Shown here piece by piece: positions 7,506 through 14,813 of a stretch of DNA of 53,158 bases. Origin of the DNA: Pseudoflavonifractor phocaeensis. Its GTDB lineage: Bacteria; Bacillota; Clostridia; Oscillospirales; Oscillospiraceae. The notes beneath the pieces were generated by a model. That model did not search any database. It was not told the origin of the DNA and worked only from the letters and a program-made list of their open reading frames with translations. Position numbers and translations under genes: made by a program. The stretch is taken from positions 1 through 53,158 of the forward strand of contig NZ_JADYTU010000015.1 in assembly GCF_021531375.1 (NCBI RefSeq), given 5' to 3'. How positions within the stretch are numbered: the first letter of the stretch is position 1; each line of letters starts with the position of its first letter.

Positions 7506-8039
7506 TCAGTTCAGCGGCTCCATGCCGACCATCTTCCGCTCCACCGTGTCAAAGGTACACAGGGTATCGCCCCAGTCCCGGCACTGGCCCTTCTCCCAGT
7601 CCAGCACCTCCTTCACCGGGGTGATGAAGGTCAGGGTCCTCCCGCCGTCGGCAAAGGCGATGTCCCGGGGGGATACATAGTAGCAGGCCCCAAAGCCATA
7701 GTTGGGAAGCAGGTCCACAATTTCGGTACAGGTCCCGTCTTTGGACACATAGAGCATACTGGTAGAGGTGCCATGGGTCGTTCCCGTCTGGCCGGACACG
7801 CACAGGGTCCCCAGCTCTCCGGGATAGAGCTCATAGAAATAAGAAAGTCCGCTGCGCTCCACGCCCTCCAACAGACGCTTCCGCTCCTCCAGGACCGCTT
7901 CCATGCTCCCCGGCTCCTCCACCGCCTGGTTTTCCGCCCCTTCCGGCTCCGGCGGCGGGGACAGCTCCGCCCCGTTCCAGCCGCCCAGTCCCAAGACCGC
8001 GGCCAGGACCACGGAAAGGATCATCTGACTTCCTGCCAT
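7506..8039 (-). CDS. Secreted protein of unknown function
   Basis: This 177-aa protein is not recognised. A hydrophobic N-terminus (about residues 5-20) ends near a small-residue cleavage region, so export is likely. A short Pro/Glu-rich linker (about 28-45) leads to a compact domain containing GTLCVSGQTGTTHGTSTSMLYVSKDGTC and two further cysteines. The ribosome site AAGGAGG lies 8 bases before the ATG. It begins 18 bases after the MFS transporter gene and is probably in the same transcript. Confidence 0.6.
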   Translation of the reverse strand: MAGSQMILSVVLAAVLGLGGWNGAELSPPPEPEGAENQAVEEPGSMEAVLEERKRLLEGVERSGLSYFYELYPGELGTLCVSGQTGTTHGTSTSMLYVSKDGTCTEIVDLLPNYGFGACYYVSPRDIAFADGGRTLTFITPVKEVLDWEKGQCRDWGDTLCTFDTVERKMVGMEPLN

Positions 8040-8057
8040 ATTTCCGTCCTCCTTCTG

Positions 8058-9278
8058 TCAACCATGTTGTGTGGCGGCTCCCACGTTCTTTCCTGTCATG
8101 GCGGCGGCGGCCACCTGGAACAGCGCGGACAGAGCCGTCAGGTAAAAGACGTACTGGACGCCCCAGCCCTCCCAGACCAGGCCCAGGATGGGGGAGGCGA
8201 TAATGGCCATCACATGGTCCACGCTGAGGCCCACGGACAGGGTCCGGGTCACCTCGCTGGGGTCCAGGGCGATGGAGCGCATCATAAAGGAGTGGACCAT
8301 GCTGAACTGCTCAAAGAGGACGCACAGCACATAGGCCCCAAAGACCAGCCAGGTCTGCCAGCTTCCCGCGGCAAAGGCTCCCCCGGCCAACAGTCCGGCC
8401 ATCAGGCCCATGACCCAGAAGGTGACGGCGATATAGCCCGCCTCGATCCACAGCATCTTCCTCACCCCCAGCCGGTCCAGCATCCGGCCGATCAGGGGGG
8501 CCATCCAGGTGCCCACCAGATGGGTGACGATGGTGAGCAGGGCCACTGTGTCCGCCCCCTGCCCCAGCAGCTGGATGATGACCCAGGGCGCGAAAACAAG
8601 CTTGATCCGCTTCTGGCAGCCGTAGGCCAGAGTGACCATGTAGTAGGGCATGTACCGGCGGCGGAAGAGCAGCTTGTGATTTTTGACCCCGCCGCCCTGC
8701 TCCATATACTGTCTCATAAGCAGGAGCAGGAGAATGGCAAGAACGGTGGCTCCCGCCGCGATGACAAAGGGCAGGATCACCGGACTGGCAAAGGTGAACC
8801 ATCCGCCCCGAAAGCCCACAAAGACGATACAGGCAGACACCATGGACATCAGCGTCGTGACGCCCTTGAACCGGCCCAGGGCGGTCCCCACTTTTCCCTG
8901 CTCCGCCAGTTCCATGGAGATGGCGTCGTTCAGGGGCATGAACAGGTGCTGGCCCATGGAATGGATAAAGAGAAAGACCAGCATGACCCCGTAGCTGGGG
9001 GAGAAAAAGCCCATGACCACCAGTCCCACCAGCATCAGCGCCTGGGCGACCACGGACATCCACAGGTTACCCAGAAAGCCCAAGCCGGCCACCAGCACCA
9101 TACACAAAATTCCCGGGCTCTCCCGGGGGATTTCCAAAAAGCCCCGCTGTACGGAGCTGATGCAAAATACCTCATTGAAATAATTGGAAAAAATTTTGGC
9201 TCCCAGCCCGTCGGCAATGGCCGCACAGGCCAGCGCCAGCACAAACAGCCGGATGGCGCGCTGCCTGGATTCTTTCAT
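8058..9278 (-). CDS. MFS transporter
   Basis: This 406-aa membrane protein has about 12 hydrophobic segments in two halves and a charged central loop (RQYMEQGGGVKNHKLLFRRR), the layout of a major facilitator. The second half has GRMLDRLGVRKMLW, resembling the G-x3-D-R-x-G-R-R loop motif. The substrate cannot be read from sequence. The ATG at 9278 is preferred over one 15 bases upstream because GGAGAGGGAA lies directly before it. The secreted protein gene at 7506-8039 follows after 18 bases. Confidence 0.8.
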   Translation of the reverse strand: MKESRQRAIRLFVLALACAAIADGLGAKIFSNYFNEVFCISSVQRGFLEIPRESPGILCMVLVAGLGFLGNLWMSVVAQALMLVGLVVMGFFSPSYGVMLVFLFIHSMGQHLFMPLNDAISMELAEQGKVGTALGRFKGVTTLMSMVSACIVFVGFRGGWFTFASPVILPFVIAAGATVLAILLLLLMRQYMEQGGGVKNHKLLFRRRYMPYYMVTLAYGCQKRIKLVFAPWVIIQLLGQGADTVALLTIVTHLVGTWMAPLIGRMLDRLGVRKMLWIEAGYIAVTFWVMGLMAGLLAGGAFAAGSWQTWLVFGAYVLCVLFEQFSMVHSFMMRSIALDPSEVTRTLSVGLSVDHVMAIIASPILGLVWEGWGVQYVFYLTALSALFQVAAAAMTGKNVGAATQHG

Positions 9279-9318
9279 CGTTCCCTCTCCCACTCTCTGT
9301 CTATCCTACCAAATACGC

Positions 9319-9356
9319 AATGGGACGGCCCTCCCGGGCAGAAGGACCGTCCCATT
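9319..9356. terminator. Hairpin terminator after ftsK
   Basis: AATGGGACGG (9319-9328) pairs with CCGTCCCATT (9347-9356). The T-tract on the minus strand is weak, so termination of ftsK may be partial. Confidence 0.55.
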
Positions 9357-9367
9357 TGTGTTGTATG

Positions 9368-12130
9368 TTACAGTGTGTCCTCCTCCGTCCGGTCCAGAGC
9401 CTCCTCCACATCAAAGGGAGGGGCGTCCGACTCCTGGCCGGCGGCGGGGACTTGGGTCTCGCTCTGGGCCGGCATACCGCCGGTGATCCCCTGGCGGTAT
9501 TTCAGCTCCTGCCACTGCTCCTTGGTGATGAGCAGCTGGCGGGGCTTGCTGCCCTCGAAGGGGCCCACGATGCCCTTTTCCTCCAGCTGGTCCACCAGCC
9601 GGGCGGCCCGGGCGTAGCCCAGCTTCAGACGGCGTTGGAGCATGGACACGGAGGCTTGTCCCGTCTCCACCACCACCTCGGCGGCGGCGTCGATGAGCTC
9701 GTCGTACTCGCTGTCCACGTCCTCGGGGGCGGAGCCGCCCACCCCCTTGGCGCCCTTCTCCTTCTCGGCGGCGTGCTGCTCGATCTCCTGCATGACGTCG
9801 TCGTCGTACTGGGCCGAGCCGCTCTTCTTCACAAAGTCCACCACCGCCGCCACCTCCTGGTCGGAGATGAGGCAGCCCTGGACCCGGGTAGGCTTGCCGG
9901 AGCCCAGAGGGAAATACAGCATATCGCCCCGGCCCACCAGCTTCTCCGCGCCGGTGATGTCCAGGATGATCCGGGACTCCAGACTGGAGGCCACGGCGAA
10001 GGCGATGCGGCTGGGGATATTGGCCTTCATCAGGCCGGTGATCACGTCAGCGGAGGGCCGCTGGGTGGCGATGATCAGGTGCATCCCAGCGGCACGGCCC
10101 ATCTGGGCCACCCGGCAGATGGACTCCTCCACCTCCTTGGCGGCCACCAGCATCAGGTCGGCCAGCTCGTCGATGAGGACCACGATGTAGGGCATCTTCT
10201 CCATGCCCTCGGTCTTGGCGGCCAGGGCGTTGTACTCCTCCAGCTTCCGCACGCCCACCTCGGAGAAGGTGCGGTACCGCTTCATCATCTCCGTGACCGC
10301 CCACTGGAGGGCACCGGCAGCCTTTTTGGGGTCGGTGACCACGGGGATCAGCAGGTGGGGAATGCCGTTATAGATGCCCAGCTCCACCATTTTGGGGTCC
10401 ACCATGATGAGACGGACCTCCTCGGGGGTGGCCTTGTAGAGCAGCGAGGTGATGATGGAGTTGGTACACACCGACTTACCGGAGCCGGTGGTACCGGCGA
10501 TGAGCAGGTGGGGCATCTTGGCGATGTTGCCCACGATGGGGTTGCCGCCGATGTCCTTGCCCACGGCGAAGGACACCTTGGAGATACTGTCGGTAAAGGC
10601 TTTGGAGCCGATGACCGAGTGGATGTTCACCGGGGAGACCATCTTATTGGGCACCTCGATGCCCACCATGGAGATCTGGTCCGGGATGGGCGCGATGCGC
10701 ACACCGGTGGCTCCCAGGGCCAGGGCGATGTCATCGGCCAGGTTGGTCAGCTTGTTCAGCCGGACCCCCTGGTCCAGCTCCAGCTCGTACCGGGTCACCG
10801 AGGGGCCCCGGGTAACGTTGATGATATTGGCGTCGATGCCGAAGGAGTGGATAGTATCGGTGAGCCGCTGGCGGTTGGCGTTGAGTTCGGCCAGGGCCTC
10901 TCCCCCCACGCCTCCCGGCCCTTCCTGCAGCAGGGACAGGGGCGGGTACTGGTAGGCGGAGCTGCCCTGGCTCAGAGTGCCCTGGATGTCCTGGGCCACC
11001 TGGGCCGCCTCCTGCTCCACCTCCTGGCGCTTCGCCTTGGCCTGGGCGGGCTCCCGGGTTGCCGGGGGCTGGACCGGAACGGCAGGCTCCGGCTCGGGCA
11101 TCTCCTGGGCCGCGGCCACCGGGACCGGAGCGGCGGGAGGGACAGGTGGGACCGCTGCCGCCGGAGGCGCCTCCGGAATGGGCTGGGGCGGGACGATGGG
11201 CTGGGTCACAAACTCCGGTTCCTTCTTCTCCGGCTGGACTTCCTCCTTTTGAGGCGTTTCGCTCCTGCCGGTCAGCACCTGGTCGGGTGCGGGCACTCTG
11301 GGTTTCCGGTCGAAGAAGCTGCGCTTCTTCTTTTCCGGGACGGGCTGGGGCTTCTCCTCCGCCCGGACCAGAGGGCCGTCGTCCACCGGGATGTCGATGG
11401 CGGCCCGGCGGGCGGAGGTCTGGGACAGCGCTTCGGCGGCGGGGCGCGCTTCCTCCCGGCGGCTCCGGCGGGGGCGCTGGGGCTCGGGCTCCGGCTCATA
11501 GTCGTACCGGGGACGGTTGAAGATCCAGTCGGCCACATCCAGAATGGTACGGTTGAAAGCCGCCAGACCCACCAGGATCCCCGCCATGGCGAAGATGATG
11601 GTGCAGCCCAGGGAGGAGAACAGGCAGACACAGCCCTGGGCCAGAAGGCCGCCCAGAGCACCGCCGGACTTCAGCGCCCCGCCGCTGGCCCACAGGCTTT
11701 TCAGCAGGGCGCCGTCCCAGGGCAGAGGCTCAATCAGCAGGCCGTGGAACAGGCAGGAGACGATCAGCGGCAGCAGCAGGGCGCAGGTCAGCCGCAGACG
11801 CACCGGGCGTCCCCGGTGGAAGGCCAGGATATAGGCCCCCAGCAGCAGGGCGGGGGGCACCAGCCAGTAGCCATAGCCCAGCAGCCCCTTCAGCAGGCCG
11901 CAGAAGAAGTCGATAAAAATAGCCTCTATGTTGAGATAGCCCAGAGCGGCGAAGATGGCCAGCAGCAGGCAGACCACCGCCCCCACCTCCCGGCGGAAGG
12001 GCCGGGGCGCGGGCTGAACAGGCCGCCCCTTCCCCCCGCTTTTCGCCCGGGAGGGACCGGAGGCGGCGGTCCGTTTCCCCCCGGAGGAGGCGGTTCGGCT
12101 GCCGCCTGTTTTCTTTTGTGTCGTTGCCAT
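9368..12130 (-). CDS. ftsK: DNA translocase FtsK/SpoIIIE
   Basis: This 920-aa translocase pumps chromosomal DNA through the division or sporulation septum. Residues 1-48 are basic. About four or five membrane segments lie between 50 and 200. A Pro/Glu-rich linker runs to about 390. The motor follows, with Walker A GTTGSGKS (546-553) and Walker B VVLIDEL (650-656), then the winged-helix gamma domain (about 808-868) that reads polar DNA sequences. About 50 further residues end the protein. The ATG has AAGGA nine bases upstream. uppP and tepA are transcribed in the same direction just upstream; the tepA neighbourhood matches Bacillus, where tepA lies near spoIIIE. Confidence 0.95.
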   Translation of the reverse strand: MATTQKKTGGSRTASSGGKRTAASGPSRAKSGGKGRPVQPAPRPFRREVGAVVCLLLAIFAALGYLNIEAIFIDFFCGLLKGLLGYGYWLVPPALLLGAYILAFHRGRPVRLRLTCALLLPLIVSCLFHGLLIEPLPWDGALLKSLWASGGALKSGGALGGLLAQGCVCLFSSLGCTIIFAMAGILVGLAAFNRTILDVADWIFNRPRYDYEPEPEPQRPRRSRREEARPAAEALSQTSARRAAIDIPVDDGPLVRAEEKPQPVPEKKKRSFFDRKPRVPAPDQVLTGRSETPQKEEVQPEKKEPEFVTQPIVPPQPIPEAPPAAAVPPVPPAAPVPVAAAQEMPEPEPAVPVQPPATREPAQAKAKRQEVEQEAAQVAQDIQGTLSQGSSAYQYPPLSLLQEGPGGVGGEALAELNANRQRLTDTIHSFGIDANIINVTRGPSVTRYELELDQGVRLNKLTNLADDIALALGATGVRIAPIPDQISMVGIEVPNKMVSPVNIHSVIGSKAFTDSISKVSFAVGKDIGGNPIVGNIAKMPHLLIAGTTGSGKSVCTNSIITSLLYKATPEEVRLIMVDPKMVELGIYNGIPHLLIPVVTDPKKAAGALQWAVTEMMKRYRTFSEVGVRKLEEYNALAAKTEGMEKMPYIVVLIDELADLMLVAAKEVEESICRVAQMGRAAGMHLIIATQRPSADVITGLMKANIPSRIAFAVASSLESRIILDITGAEKLVGRGDMLYFPLGSGKPTRVQGCLISDQEVAAVVDFVKKSGSAQYDDDVMQEIEQHAAEKEKGAKGVGGSAPEDVDSEYDELIDAAAEVVVETGQASVSMLQRRLKLGYARAARLVDQLEEKGIVGPFEGSKPRQLLITKEQWQELKYRQGITGGMPAQSETQVPAAGQESDAPPFDVEEALDRTEEDTL

Positions 12131-12206
12131 ATCGGTTCGTTCCTTTCCGGAGTATCGTTTGGGGCATATGCCGTCCCTGGGACAGCCTGGGTGAAGGTGC
12201 CGCTGC

Positions 12207-13043
12207 TCAGAGCAGCACGACGCTGGCGATCAAGGCCACCAGACCCACGGCCCAGCAATAGTACGCAAAGGCGCCGAACTTGCCCTTGGACGCCAGCAGG
12301 TTCACCAGGCGGATGGAGAAGTAACCCACCACCCCGGCAATGACCATGCCCAGCAAATACATGGGCAGCACGCCCTGGGCCAGGCCGCTCTCCGCTACGA
12401 TTACGTCCTTGATCTCCAAAATGGTGGCGCCCAGGACAGCGGGCAGGGACAGCAGGAAGGAGTACCGGACGGCAAACTTCCGGTCAAAGCCCACCGCCAT
12501 ACCGGCGGAGATGGTGCAGCCGGACCGGGACAGGCCGGGAATGGTGGCGCAGCCCTGGGCCAGGCCCACCAGCAGCACGTCCTTCAGCGTGGCGTTCCGG
12601 GCGGTCTTTCTCCCGCCGGCCATCCGGTCAGACACAAACAGGATACAGCCGGTGACCAGCAGGGCGCAGCTGACAAAGACCGGGCTGCCGCCCAGCGCCT
12701 CCACATAGTCCTTCACCAGCATGACCACGAACAGGGGCAGGGTGCCCACGATGATGAGCAGCACCAGCCGCCGGGCCTCCGGGGGATTGCCCCGGGAGGG
12801 GCGGCGGGAGAACATGTCCCGGATGGCCCGGAAAAACTCCAGGATCATTTCCACCACATCCTGGAAATAGTACACGCACACCGCCAGCAGCGTGGCGAAG
12901 TGGAGCAGGATGTTAAACAGGTTGTCCGGCTCCTCCATGCCGAAAAAGTGCTGGAGCAGGGTCAGATGGCCCGAGCTGGAAATGGGCAGAAACTCAGCTA
13001 CACCCTGTACAAAGCCCAGGACGGCAGACATCAGGTATGTCAC
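12207..13043 (-). CDS. uppP: Undecaprenyl-diphosphatase (BacA/UppP family)
   Basis: This 278-aa membrane enzyme removes a phosphate from undecaprenyl diphosphate, recycling the lipid carrier for peptidoglycan and wall polymers and giving bacitracin tolerance. The conserved motif FVQGVAEFLPISSSGHL (about residues 10-26) carries the catalytic Glu/Ser/His, and the second motif AQGCATIPGLSRSGCTIS carries the catalytic Arg. Seven or eight hydrophobic segments follow the family pattern. The GTG at 13043 is chosen because GGAGGT lies 7 bases upstream; an ATG 30 bases earlier includes that ribosome site. ftsK follows after 76 bases. Confidence 0.93.
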   Translation of the reverse strand: MTYLMSAVLGFVQGVAEFLPISSSGHLTLLQHFFGMEEPDNLFNILLHFATLLAVCVYYFQDVVEMILEFFRAIRDMFSRRPSRGNPPEARRLVLLIIVGTLPLFVVMLVKDYVEALGGSPVFVSCALLVTGCILFVSDRMAGGRKTARNATLKDVLLVGLAQGCATIPGLSRSGCTISAGMAVGFDRKFAVRYSFLLSLPAVLGATILEIKDVIVAESGLAQGVLPMYLLGMVIAGVVGYFSIRLVNLLASKGKFGAFAYYCWAVGLVALIASVVLL

Positions 13044-13144
13044 AATATGTACCTCCAATGGCAAAATGCCCATAAAATCACTGATACTATATTAGCACAA
13101 GCAGGCCAGGAATTCCAGTCTTTTTCATTCGAATTATGTAAACA

Positions 13145-13402
13145 CAAGGAGCAGGGTCACCCCTGCTCCTCCAGCTTGTGAAAAAAGCCCTCCTGCAAGG
13201 AGTTCCGTCGCCCGCAGGCGACGGAATAGAGTTCCATCACGTCATTTCCGATGACATGCGCGTCGGAAATGACACCTCTCGCGAAATTTTTGCCGACAAT
13301 TTCGCCAGAAATCGAGGTGAAAATTTCGTGCTTTCTCATTCGAAAAAGTGGCATAGCCACTTTTTCGACAGTCTCAAGGAGCAGGGTCACCCCTGCTCCT
13401 CC
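13145..13402. repeat. Composite palindromic repeat with 28-bp direct repeats, 230-bp period
   Basis: A perfect 28-bp direct repeat at 13145-13172 and 13375-13402 brackets a chain of perfect hairpins. Their stems are 13203-13212/13217-13226, 13241-13251/13263-13273, 13281-13288/13298-13305 and 13340-13352/13356-13368. Each direct repeat is itself a hairpin (GGAGCAGGG / CCCTGCTCC). The right copy holds the last codons and stop of tepA. A 77-codon minus-strand frame (13157-13390) crosses the unit and ends in the same EEQG-stop as tepA. It is probably a by-product of the repeat, although its lack of stops is notable. Confidence 0.7.
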
Positions 13403-14100
13403 TGCTTCTCCGTCTTCCGCTGCCGGATCATCTCGTGCAGACAGGCCGTGGCATCGGACAGCCCGCCGATCCGGTCGATGAGGCCCAGCTTCACCGCCTC
13501 CTCCCCGTAGATTACGCTGCCCACATCGGCGGCCAGCTCCCCGGTTTGAAGCATCAGGCGTGTAAAGTCTTCCCGCTTGATGGCGCTGTTGGCCGTGACG
13601 AACTGGATGATCCGCTCCTGGATGCGTTCAAAATAGTAGAAGGTCTGGGGCACCCCGATGACCAGACCGTTGAGCCGCACCGGATGGATGGTCATGGCCG
13701 CCGAGGGGGCGATGAAGGACCGCTTGGCCGCCACCGCCAGGGGCACCCCGATGGAATGACTGCCGCCCAGTACCAGGGACACCGTGGGCTTGGACATGGA
13801 GGCGATGAGCTCGGAGATGGCCAGCCCCGCCTCCACGTCTCCTCCCCCGGTGTTCAGCAGGATGAGAAGCCCGTCGATCTGGTCGCTCTCCTCCACCATG
13901 GCCAGCAGGGGCAGGACATGTTCATATTTGGTGCTCTTGCTGGTGGGCGGCAGCAGCTGGTGCCCCTCGATCTGCCCCACGATGGTCAGCACATAGATGG
14001 TCCCCTTCTCCGTCTGGATCAGGGAGGACCCCAGGTCCACGATGGGCTGGATGATCTGGTCCTGGTTCTTGACCTCCTGCTTCTCTTCCTTTTCTTCCAA
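13387..14100 (-). CDS. tepA: TepA-type ClpP-like protease
   Basis: This 237-aa cytosolic serine protease of the ClpP/crotonase fold resembles Bacillus TepA (YmfB), named for a role in protein export and spore-protein handling. Diagnostic runs are IVGQIEGHQLLPP, LLILLNTGGGDVEAGLAI, LGGSHSIGVPLAVAA (nucleophile Ser region) and MTIHPVRLNGLVIGVPQTF (catalytic His region). A TTG start at 14100 is proposed because AAGGAGGG lies six bases upstream and the length then fits the family. Longer in-frame starts lack a ribosome site. The stop codon lies inside a hairpin that is duplicated 230 bp away by the repeat element. Confidence 0.88.
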   Translation of the reverse strand: MEEKEEKQEVKNQDQIIQPIVDLGSSLIQTEKGTIYVLTIVGQIEGHQLLPPTSKSTKYEHVLPLLAMVEESDQIDGLLILLNTGGGDVEAGLAISELIASMSKPTVSLVLGGSHSIGVPLAVAAKRSFIAPSAAMTIHPVRLNGLVIGVPQTFYYFERIQERIIQFVTANSAIKREDFTRLMLQTGELAADVGSVIYGEEAVKLGLIDRIGGLSDATACLHEMIRQRKTEKQEEQG

Positions 14101-14224
14101 AACGATCCCTCCTTGCGCTTCCCACTTAGAGTGCGCCAGGGAGGGGAATTTTACTCCAAAGGGTTTTAAAAAAATCCGCATTCTTCCGCCGGGATATGCA
14201 GACAAGTCTTCTTTCTTCCTCACA

Positions 14225-14259
14225 ACAACAGGGGCGGTCCTTCGGACCGCCCCTGTTGT
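14225..14259. terminator. 16-bp perfect hairpin after the macro-domain gene
   Basis: ACAACAGGGGCGGTCC (14225-14240) pairs perfectly with 14244-14259 around a 3-base loop. No good T-run follows on either strand, so efficiency is uncertain. Confidence 0.5.
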
Positions 14260-14287
14260 CAGAGAGACCGTTTTGATTGAAAAAACC

Positions 14288-14791
14288 TTACTGCTCCAGC
14301 ACTTTGCGGTAGGCCGCCTGGGCGGCGGCGTTGAAGCAGACGAAAATGACCTGGGGGCCGTCGGGGTGGTCCGCCAAGAACTGCCGGACGGTGGAGACGG
14401 CGATGGCGGCGGCCTCCTCCGGGGGGTAGTGGTACACCCCGGTGCTGATGGCGGGGAAGGCCACGGTCCTGCACCCCAGCTCCAGGGCCAGGGCCAGGGA
14501 GTTCCGGTAGCAATCCGCCAGCAGCTGCGCCTCTCCCTGGGCGCCGCCGTGCCAGACGGGACCCACGGTGTGGATGACGTACTTGGCGGGCAGGCGGTAA
14601 CCTTTGGTGGCCTTGGCCTGCCCGGTGGGACAGCCGTGGAGGGTACGGCACTCGGCCAGCAGCTCCGGTCCCGCCGCCCGGTGGATGGCCCCGTCCACTC
14701 CGCCTCCCCCCAGCAGGGAGTTGTTGGCGGCGTTGACGATGGCGTCCACCTCCATTTTTGTGATATCTCCGGTATAAAGGCTGAGCTTCAT
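14288..14791 (-). CDS. Macro domain protein, probable ADP-ribose / O-acetyl-ADP-ribose hydrolase
   Basis: This 167-aa single macro domain starts [23 protein letters not shown]. It carries the ligand-binding loops [18 protein letters not shown] and [13 protein letters not shown], as in MacroD/YmdB-type enzymes that remove the acyl or ADP-ribosyl group from ADP-ribose adducts. The catalytic activity is inferred from the family. The ATG at 14791 has GGGGAGAGG just upstream. The gene is close behind the large SLH protein (22 bases) in the same direction and could share its transcript; no functional link is evident. Confidence 0.9.
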   Translation of the reverse strand: MKLSLYTGDITKMEVDAIVNAANNSLLGGGGVDGAIHRAAGPELLAECRTLHGCPTGQAKATKGYRLPAKYVIHTVGPVWHGGAQGEAQLLADCYRNSLALALELGCRTVAFPAISTGVYHYPPEEAAAIAVSTVRQFLADHPDGPQVIFVCFNAAAQAAYRKVLEQ

Positions 14792-14813
14792 GGTCCTCTC
14801 CCCTTTTCCATCG

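Noticed and set aside
9320-12343. 1007-codon plus-strand open frame opposite ftsK
   Set aside because: Same reason: the minus strand gives full-length FtsK with Walker motifs, and the plus frame is low-complexity shadow sequence.
13241-13273. Possible CRISPR-like repeats around 13145-13402
   Set aside because: Only one unit is duplicated, the intervening sequence is palindromic, there is no regular spacer pattern and no cas gene.
13157-13390. 77-codon minus-strand frame within the palindromic repeat
   Set aside because: It consists wholly of inverted-repeat sequence, starts inside the tepA stop region and has no ribosome site. It is kept only as part of the repeat, since a peptide cannot be excluded.
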